64,000 bases of DNA, from assembly GCA_963513935.1 (NCBI GenBank), contig OY740768.1:64274786-64338785 (forward strand), in the 5' to 3' direction. The notes beneath the pieces are model-generated. The model was not told the DNA's origin, did no database searches, and saw only the letters and a program-made list of their open reading frames with translations. Shown here one piece after another: positions 56,754 to 64,000 of the stretch. The translations under genes and the position numbers were made by a program. The stretch is from Aphrophora alni. Taxonomy: Eukaryota; Arthropoda; Insecta; Hemiptera; Aphrophoridae. Position 1 is the first letter of the stretch; every line of letters starts with the position of its first letter.

Positions 56754-57500
56754 CTACACATAATCAAACTATGTGTAATAAAACTACTATTATTGATTTG
56801 TTTCCAATTTTAAGGTGATGTTTTTTTCTAATTATAATTATTTACATTATAAATTGTAGAAACATTCTTTTGAACATAGATTTAAAGTTACGTAAAATGA
56901 ACTCTGAAGCGTTATGAGATCTACAGATAAATAATTATAATCAAAAACAATTATTTGTAATTAATTTATTATTTATACAGTTTATTATTAATTGTAAAAT
57001 CGGCTACCATTTGGAAATTTACCGACCGATTTTTCACGTTTAAAACGAGTCTTCCAGGTTTTACTACACACATATAAGCACGCTCGTACCTAAAAACCTT
57101 GACAGGTTGCTATAGGCTCATATACAGCGGACAACAAAACAATAGATTTGTTAGTAAACAATTTTAAAAAAAAAAGACATTTTATCAACATAATTTGTAA
57201 TATTTCGACTTTTATATTATATATAGTCTTTCGTGTTTAATCTCGTGTTTAATCCCATATTACGTTCTGCAGAGCGGCGTTTCCAACCAACATGAAGCGT
57301 TCTGCCAATTTTTATTGAAGTTTATTAACGATTATAACCAATTATCAATATAATTTTTTAATATAATTATTTTTTTTTTAATACATGATATTGAGTGCCA
57401 TTTTATGTCACCGGTATTTCTGGAGATTGTATTTCAATCTTTAAATTTATAAATGAAAATTACATTCCCATTATTTTTCGTTTTATACTATTCTAGAAAC
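56754..57500. other. AT-rich stretch
   Basis: Nothing supported. Confidence 0.4.
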
Positions 57501-57740
57501 AAATCCGTTCACAAATCGATATAGAACTTATAGACCACTAAACAAAGACAGATTTTGTGAAAACCTGGAAAAAAATCCTCCAGACGCACTCCAGCTCTCC
57601 GCTGGGCCCCCTGGGTGGGGGTTAAAAGGTGGGACAAAACAGTTTTTTGTAAATATCTCAAAAAAACTAAGGAAGACATAAAAATAAGTTTAATACAAAA
57701 GTTGTAGCTGACTAAATTTCCCACCAAAATGAAAGCATTT
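57501..57740. other. unclassified segment with a GC-rich core
   Basis: 57588-57622 is sharply GC-rich (CTCTCCGCTGGGCCCCCTGG) inside AT-rich sequence. The minus strand has a 72-codon open frame including TPTQGAQRRAGVRLEDFF, with no domain I can name. The flanking style (GTTGTAGCTGACTAAATTT) is repeat-like. Probably part of an uncharacterised repeat. Confidence 0.35.
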
Positions 57741-58744
57741 TTATGAAAGAAATAAACTTGCTTTTTTTTAGTTTAAACCAATTTTTGAATAGTAAAAAGC
57801 GCTGAATTTGAGTATATAAGTGTTTGTACATATAATACCTAGTATTTGGAATATAGTTTTCAACAGGATCAGTCTTAGCCATCTTATAAATAATTTAAAC
57901 AATAATGTGTTCATTTTCTAACCAACAACACTTAAATCTGATGAAAATAAGTTTTATTAAAGAGACTGAAAAAATTCATTGATGAGAAAATCAAAATGAT
58001 TAGTCATTAAAAATCTATTTCACTCTGTTGATAATTTGCCAGTGCATCAAGATTATATATTATAATTCTGTTTGTAATTTTATGACTAAGTAACGTGTAG
58101 ATTATTCTTCACGAGTTCTTGAGACTAACTTTACTCAAGTTAGACAAACAAACTAACAAATTAGATTTTGAATCGGGTAGGATTTTTGACCACTTTGCTT
58201 GTAAAGTTCGAAATATGTTGACTAATGCATGAAAAACAATGAATCACAGACAGACAGAATCATAATTTTATTAATATCTAAACAAAATTCCATGATAATA
58301 CAATCTTCATACAGACTTCCATTTTGCTAATACAATCTTTCTTTCCGGGGAAGTGAAATAGAAAATGCGTCAAACAGTAAACATGATTTATTTTAATATT
58401 GTGGAACACGATTTCAATGAACCATGGGCAAGTTTTGAACAAATCTAGTCTACGTCTTTTTGTTATTCATAACTTTAGCTCTTTACCCATAAAGCTTATA
58501 CTATGACGAATATTACTGTCCTCATGGAGTCAAATGTCCAAGATTTACGGCCAATAAAACTCAAGTTTCCTACAGATAAAATGCAACAGTGTCTTATATT
58601 GGAAGATTGGGGGATAATATTTTCTTAAATTCTAATATAAACATTGACTTTAAACGTCTAACTTAAGAATTAACAACTGTCTTTATAAAAATGTACAAAG
58701 TACAAATGTGTTACTATACGGGCATTACACTAGTTATATTAACC
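57741..58744. other. AT-rich stretch
   Basis: No gene. A GACAGACAG run lies at 58246-58258. Confidence 0.45.
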
Positions 58745-58855
58745 GTACTTGTTTGACATAATTTAATTGGATATTTGCCATCATTTGTTTAAATAAAATT
58801 TAATAGACGACATTTCTTGAGTATGACATCAAGTGATAAACCTAGTAATTAACCT
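58745..58855. repeat. member of the 59-kb hairpin repeat family
   Basis: CATAATTTAATTGGATATTTGCCATCATTTG, TAGACGACATTTCTTGAGTATGA and ATCAAGTGATAAA parallel 59160-59260. Only one arm is present. (The first phrase spans about 58758-58788.). Confidence 0.6.
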
Positions 58856-59181
58856 GAAAAAAAATCAGCTTAATTTACAGCTAAGGATTTTTAATTTTCA
58901 TAATTTTATTTGTATTGGAAGTCATATTTATACAATGGGTGACAGGATCGTCCGTTATCTTTACAGTATATGAGGCTTAGATCTCTTCTATCAGCTAAAC
59001 TAGCATATCTCTACTAACGTTGACATTTTTCATGATTCTCTTGCACTTGATAACAACAGTTGACCCACTAAATGTCAGATAATAATATTTATATACACAA
59101 ATGTCCGAATAAAGTGTACCAATAATATGAACAATCCATCTATAATGGTTTATTATAAATATGGTTTAATCGGACATTTCC

Positions 59182-59436
59182 CATCATTTGTGTATATGAA
59201 AACTAATACACGACGTTTCAAAAGTAGAAATCAACTCTCGTTATCAAGTGTGAAAATAGAACATAAAAGTGAAAAACCACCAACACAGCCTAATAGCCGA
59301 GAGCCATGTTGGAAACTAAAGCTAATTAAATAATCTAAGAAAATAACTCAATCCTACATAAGTTTCACACTTAATAACGAGAGTTGATTTATACTCTCAA
59401 AACGTCGTGTATTAGTTTTCATATACACAAATGATG
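59182..59436. repeat. hairpin repeat, 74-bp arms
   Basis: 59182-59255 and 59363-59436 are close inverted copies around a 107-nt loop. Shared text is CATCATTTGTGTATATGAAAACTAATACACGACGTTT, quoted here only as blocks: TGTATATGAAAACTAATACA, CGACGTTT, AATCAACTCTCGTTAT, AAGTGTGAAA. On the minus strand GAGAGT...ACTCTC or its decayed form precedes AAACGTCG, recalling the hammerhead-like family at 45 kb. The 68-codon open frame at 59127 lies within this repeat and is not a gene. Confidence 0.8.
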
Positions 59437-60639
59437 CTATTGTTTAATGAAACTATATTAATAATACAAGCAATCCATAACTACCAAATAAATTTAAAAC
59501 TAGAATAATGCTCAATAGTAAAAGAATTAGGGTCGAGGTAATTTAAAACTTCATAAAAACGTAAAATGTGCTCCAATATAATTAGGGTTTGTTTAGTTCT
59601 CTCCTTTCATTTCAATATTTAATACACGTTCAAGACACCGTAAACCTGCAGAACATTTAATTTGCGCCATCTTAACCTAATCATATTATTTGTATTTTTA
59701 AACAAAAACTGAAATATTGGACTTCGTTTTCTTCCCTCGCTTCCGAATATTTACAGTTTCGTCACAAAAGTCAGTTAAATTTAGAAAACTAGACTACTTT
59801 GCAGCAATTATGTACAGTGAAACATTTACAGTAAAGGTATTAATTGGAGGTTATCTTAAATACCAATTATAAAATCAATTTACATCAACTCAATACTCGA
59901 ATAAAATCCAAAATAAATAAGTTTAGTGGTTCGAACAAAACCAAGATGTGTTTAACGTAGAAAGCTAAAAATTGTCGTTTTGAAGCATCCTGTGCCGGCT
60001 GGTTGATCGATTGGCATGAATGACGTCACTTCGTGTATAAGCACTTCTCTTCCACTGTAGTTTTCCCTTTTTTTATTGCCAGACTTCTTAAATTAATCAA
60101 AGCTGTCAACATAATTGATACACCGTTGAATAAATTCATGATTGACATCCTTTATATTGCTCTTACAATACGACTCGAGTTTTATTTCAAATAAGTCTTA
60201 ACACAACTTCAAAACTTTGCTTTTGTCCTACAATAATAAAGTCAAGGAGTTGAACGTAAATTAATTTTATTACTTGAAGTGCTTTCTTAATTATATGTAA
60301 ATAACAACTCTTTATACTTTTCTTTTTTTCCTCCTTCTTCTTCTTCTTCTTCTTCTTCTTCTTGTTATTGTTTGTATTTTTAATCGTAGAAATTGAATAT
60401 TAAGATACATTTGAATCATTTCCTACAAATCTCAATACTTCTAGACTTCCGTTCTCCATAATAAATTTTAACCTTATAGAGGAATTAATAAATTTAAAAT
60501 GTCGTTTTAATTAAGGTTTTTCGTTTATTGATAATATTTTCCGTGAAGTCTTTCTATTTTCTTGTTTAAGAAGTGAAATTATTCAGTATTTGCTATTTTC
60601 AAAAATCTTACAGGATAATTTGTGAATTTACTTTCCCCG
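59437..60639. other. AT-rich stretch with a CTT microsatellite
   Basis: (CTT)n at 60334-60363. No gene is seen. Confidence 0.45.
60334..60363. repeat. (CTT)n microsatellite
   Basis: Ten CTT units. Confidence 0.9.
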
Positions 60640-60845
60640 GAAAGATTACCTACCTTACCCAGTACCCTGCACGTCATCCAGCCACCTCTTCCTTAAACGC
60701 CCTATACTTCTATTAAGCTCCTTCTGACTGCTGGTGAAGTAACTTTTGTGAACTCTAGATTCCACCATATTTTCTTCATGTTCCAGTCTTTGAATTAGCC
60801 TTCTCCATATTTCTTATTTGTTTCTAGGGAATATTGGCGGTATTC
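60640..60845 (-). pseudogene. C-terminal relic of a non-LTR reverse transcriptase
   Basis: The minus strand encodes IWRRLIQRLEHEENMVE followed by RSIGRLRKRWLDDVQG. The combination of an R-L-x-H-x-x-R segment and the G-R-x-R-K-R-W-x-D-D-V motif is characteristic of the C-terminal end of RTE/CR1/craniofacial-development-like non-LTR retrotransposon ORF2 proteins. The usual basic G-R-P is altered to G-R-L, and stops follow soon after. Only about 65 codons remain, so this is a fossil fragment. Confidence 0.65.
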
Positions 60846-61370
60846 CCGATGTTTAATGAACACAAAACTTCCATTTAGCGCAATGAGCTTATATGTGGAC
60901 AGTCATTTAAGGATAAAAACAAAAATTAATAATCGATACCTAATGAAAAGATTTTTGAGAGTTATCAGTCAATCAGAGAAAATAAAATATCAACTAAACG
61001 ATGTCTTTAAAGACCAAATTTGTTCATTTGATTTCAATCAAAGTATAATGATATATCTTATGACTCAAACAGTCGTATAAGAACAATACGACTGGAAATA
61101 CATTGTCAAACAACCCAGAGCACTGTTGACATTAATAATATCAATCATTACCTATTTTTGTTAATTATTACGTAACAACTTTAAAACTCGACATTCTTAT
61201 TGATTTTAATTATTACTATTGATTACTAATTACTACAATTGCCGTCACGACGGATTTCCGGATAATTATTGTGGATTTCCGACACAATTCACAATTTTAT
61301 AACAGAATTATTGCTATTAAAGGCACGTTCCTAATAAATAAAGGATGGACAATTTAAAGAATAGTAATCG
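60846..61370. other. AT-rich stretch with an unassigned 74-codon ORF
   Basis: An ATG-initiated frame at 60856-61080 (SLYVDSHLRIKTKINNRYL) has no recognised domain. I treat it as unproven. Confidence 0.35.
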
Positions 61371-62880
61371 TTTAATTGAGAAGGTGTAGTGTAGGAGAAG
61401 GGACAAGACAATAAGACTTGTGGTCACGATTATATCCAAACATAAAGTAGCTTTAACCTCCAGGGCTTCCTTATTAGCTGTGGCAGCGAAATGCCTTGAA
61501 GATAAACTGTACTACCTAAATATATTGCTGTGCTAATATGTACTTAGCCGTTTATCCAAGTAATTAAAATCTTTAAGATTGGAAGTCTGAAATTTTACAG
61601 GGTTACATTAAATACAGTCCTCTTTACCAAATCTACCACACGCAAACTCTCTACTTTGCATGTCTTTATTGGGGTTTTCCAGTTCGTTCCGACTTAAAAA
61701 CCTTCTGTTCCGACTCACTACGAATGTACTAAGAGTAATACAACAGACTGCCGGAGAGTACAAGGATGTAACATGTAATCTAATAAATACATAAGTTACA
61801 CACACAAATAACAAACAAATCACTAATTAAACTCAGGTCACTGGTGTGGGAACAACACTTCTACTTGGAACTGTCCGGCGCGCGGCGGAGCTTTCGACTA
61901 CAATAGAGTTTGACATAACACATAACTGATCTGTTCAAGATAGGGATGAATGGGGACTCCATACTTAAATCTGGCGGGAGAAAATGGGCGTAGAAACTCT
62001 TCACGCTGTTTTTGATAATGCAGTGGAAATTCTCAAAATCTAAGAATATGAAGAGTCACAAAAATTCTTAGTGGAGCCACAAAGGATGTGTTTAAATGCA
62101 TAAGAAAGCATGGCTACTCGTCTGAAGAACCTCATCGTCCATGGCCCTTACAAATATAAAATTGCAAAGAATCCAAGAGGGGTGAGACGCCAGAATTTAC
62201 CTACAAAAGAAAGTAAAAAGTGTTGAGTCCATATTACAGGAACACAAGGTTCCAAAACTCACTGATTATAGCTAAGTTGTAATAGGAGCTCGAACCCTCT
62301 CGTTAGCTTTTCGGTGATGCTTCTGTTCAATATAATAATTGATGCCATACAGAGAGATATCTTTGAGAGAAATCGGAGACTTGGAGAATCATCTTATGCA
62401 CTGAATAAATTGTATAGATTTAGTAACAAACCTGTATCCTGAACTCTACTGTTCAATGACGCTTGTCTCTGGGTAATTGCTGAAACCCTGCTAGGGAGTT
62501 ATCTTGAGAGTTGTAAGGGGATAAAACATCTCTAGGGCACAAAATGTAGTTTTTCACTTTAACTCTGACAGGGACGCTGTATATTTTTCGAGGACCAAAA
62601 TTATGGACTAAATGTAGAACTTACGTCCCGGTGATATATTACCCTGGATAAACGGTACTGGTCGAAGGAGACGTTTGCTGGTTTTGTTCTACGGAATACA
62701 GACAACTGAACGTTTTATGGGAGTGGTCTGATGATCTAAAGGTGGTAACTCTAAACTCCGCAACGAATCTGTGAAGAATAACAGTCGGGTCGGGTCATAT
62801 ATATATATATATACAATGGTCTTCCTAAAGTTTGGACTCTTACGTGTTTCCTTGAGGTGAAGCAAACCTTGATGCAAACT
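61371..62880. other. GC-elevated segment with decayed coding-like text
   Basis: Composition is more balanced than in flanking DNA, with a GC-rich spot at 61868-61890 (TCCGGCGCGCGGCGGAGC). Forward frames give interrupted protein-like runs (RKHGYSSEEPHRPWPLQI; RGPKLWTKCRTYVPVIYYPG; NVLWEWSDDLKVVTLNSA) split by many stops. Likely an old, unidentified transposable element. A short TA run lies at 62796-62812. Confidence 0.4.
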
Positions 62881-64000
62881 GTTGCGACAGTCTAAAGTCT
62901 ATAATTTTATGTTGTTTTAGAGCCTCAAATATTTAAATTAAAAGGATTGTAATAAGTTTTTAAAAGATTTAATTTTTTTTAATATTTAAGTTACGTATGT
63001 AAATCAATGAAAAGAGCAGTGGCCAGCTTCGCAGCTCAAGCAAGTACACATTGCGGGAAATGAATACCTTTACAGATTCCACCTTGCGATTCCACCACTG
63101 CGAGGCTTGTTTGAATTAATTAAAAATTCTAAATAGCCTATATAACCGGTTTTATTGTATTTTGTATCACACAACAAAAGATGTAGACACTTCCTAATTC
63201 CAATTGTTCTATATATACAGTATTTTTTAATCGCGTTATTTAGATTTCGCACTGCCCTAATAAGTTGATAGCGAGTTCGAGCACTGTGTGCTTTATCTTT
63301 TTATTTTAACTTCTTTTTTTATCTACTTCCGGCACTAAGATAACGCGACCTTCTTCATTTCCTCGATATTGTTTTTTTACATATAAATAGTTCAAATATA
63401 TTTTGAACAACCCCAAAAACATTCGTCAGAGTTTTACTAAACTTCAATAGCTCCATTAAGTTTAATATAATTGTTTTCAAACACATTTTTGACATCTTTA
63501 TAATAATAACAATAATCTATTTCTGTCGCACAAAAAATTTAATAATATCTACAACTATATAAATGAACAAAACTATAATTTCTACATCACTGACAAATAA
63601 ATAGTTGTTTAATTTTCGGTCACGGTTCAATACTCTTAAGTATTTAAATAAGCTCCTATTATTTTTATTTTATTTTTTGTAACATTGAGGCTAACAAAAA
63701 AAATTCTAAAGATTATCTCGTTTTAAACTGTAAAGTAACACTTTCCTACTATTACAAATACAAATTGTCGATAATAAGCACTTCATTTAATGATTTTTTC
63801 AACACAAAAGCAAAAAGTTTAGTTGATATAATATGATTTGAGAAGTATGACGAAGAAATAAACATTATAATATATAATGCCCAGTAATAAGAAGCAGTAC
63901 TTCTTTTCAGTTATGAAAAAGCTATATGAATGACAGTCATTTCATTTCAATTCAATAGTAATAAATGTCGAGCAACACATATTGTCAGAGTTTTATGCTG
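62881..64000. other. AT-rich right edge
   Basis: No gene is supported. AGTTCGAGCAC at about 63275 only loosely resembles a B-box. Confidence 0.45.

Noticed and set aside
63255..63290. Possible tRNA B-box near 63275
   Set aside because: Two or more mismatches and no A-box at a suitable distance.

Overview
This is an AT-rich eukaryotic window, most likely from an insect. There are no operons, ribosome binding sites or bacterial gene packing. Long non-coding stretches alternate with simple repeats, decayed Jockey-type and hAT elements, tRNA-derived SINE-like repeats, foldback elements and one young Ty3/gypsy LTR retrotransposon. I could not fix the order or species; a large, repeat-laden insect genome (for example a hemipteran) would fit. 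No complete host protein-coding gene can be supported. The window is probably intergenic or inside very long introns. The best host-exon candidates are a partial exon at the left edge (1-176), an acceptor-preceded open segment at 42597-42879, and weaker short ORFs at 35965, 40364 and 43496.

Left third (1-20 kb): an edge exon candidate; a 458-bp MITE (431-888) with perfect 33-bp terminal inverted repeats and a 7-bp target duplication; a hAT transposase relic (3855-4140); a minisatellite (4469-4800); a decayed Jockey-like ORF2 tail on + (5320-6945); a foldback element at 12.1-12.5 kb; an in-frame 165-bp duplication at 15.1-15.4 kb; a second Jockey-like ORF2 tail on - (16785-18110).

Middle (20-41 kb): a 194-bp pure CT tract, a four-copy SINE-like family (9.7, 21.0, 24.1 and 25.9 kb), a tRNA-like SINE near 22.9 kb, and the main genic object, a 5.37-kb Ty3/gypsy element (27764-33128, coded on -). 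Its two 298-bp LTRs are identical by eye. It has a GTTTT target duplication, a primer binding site, a polypurine tract and all Gag-Pro-RT-RNaseH-IN signatures. One in-frame TAA lies inside RNase H. A long foldback element lies at 37.9-38.65 kb.

Right third (41-64 kb): foldback elements at 44.3-45.4 and 52.5-53.45 kb, a hairpin repeat at 59.2-59.4 kb whose relatives recur at 41.2, 55.2 and 58.7 kb, a tRNA-derived SINE at 53.77 kb, and an RT C-terminal relic at 60.65-60.84 kb on -.

The unifying theme is dense inverted-repeat DNA. At least six foldback or long-TIR structures occur in 64 kb. Several carry YY1/Pho-like GCCGCCATYTTG motifs and GACA repeats. One family carries a hammerhead-ribozyme-like core (CTGAGGA ... 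GAAACG ... CGTA), of the kind known from Penelope-like retroelements. All calls are from reading the sequence; no alignment, folding or database search was run.
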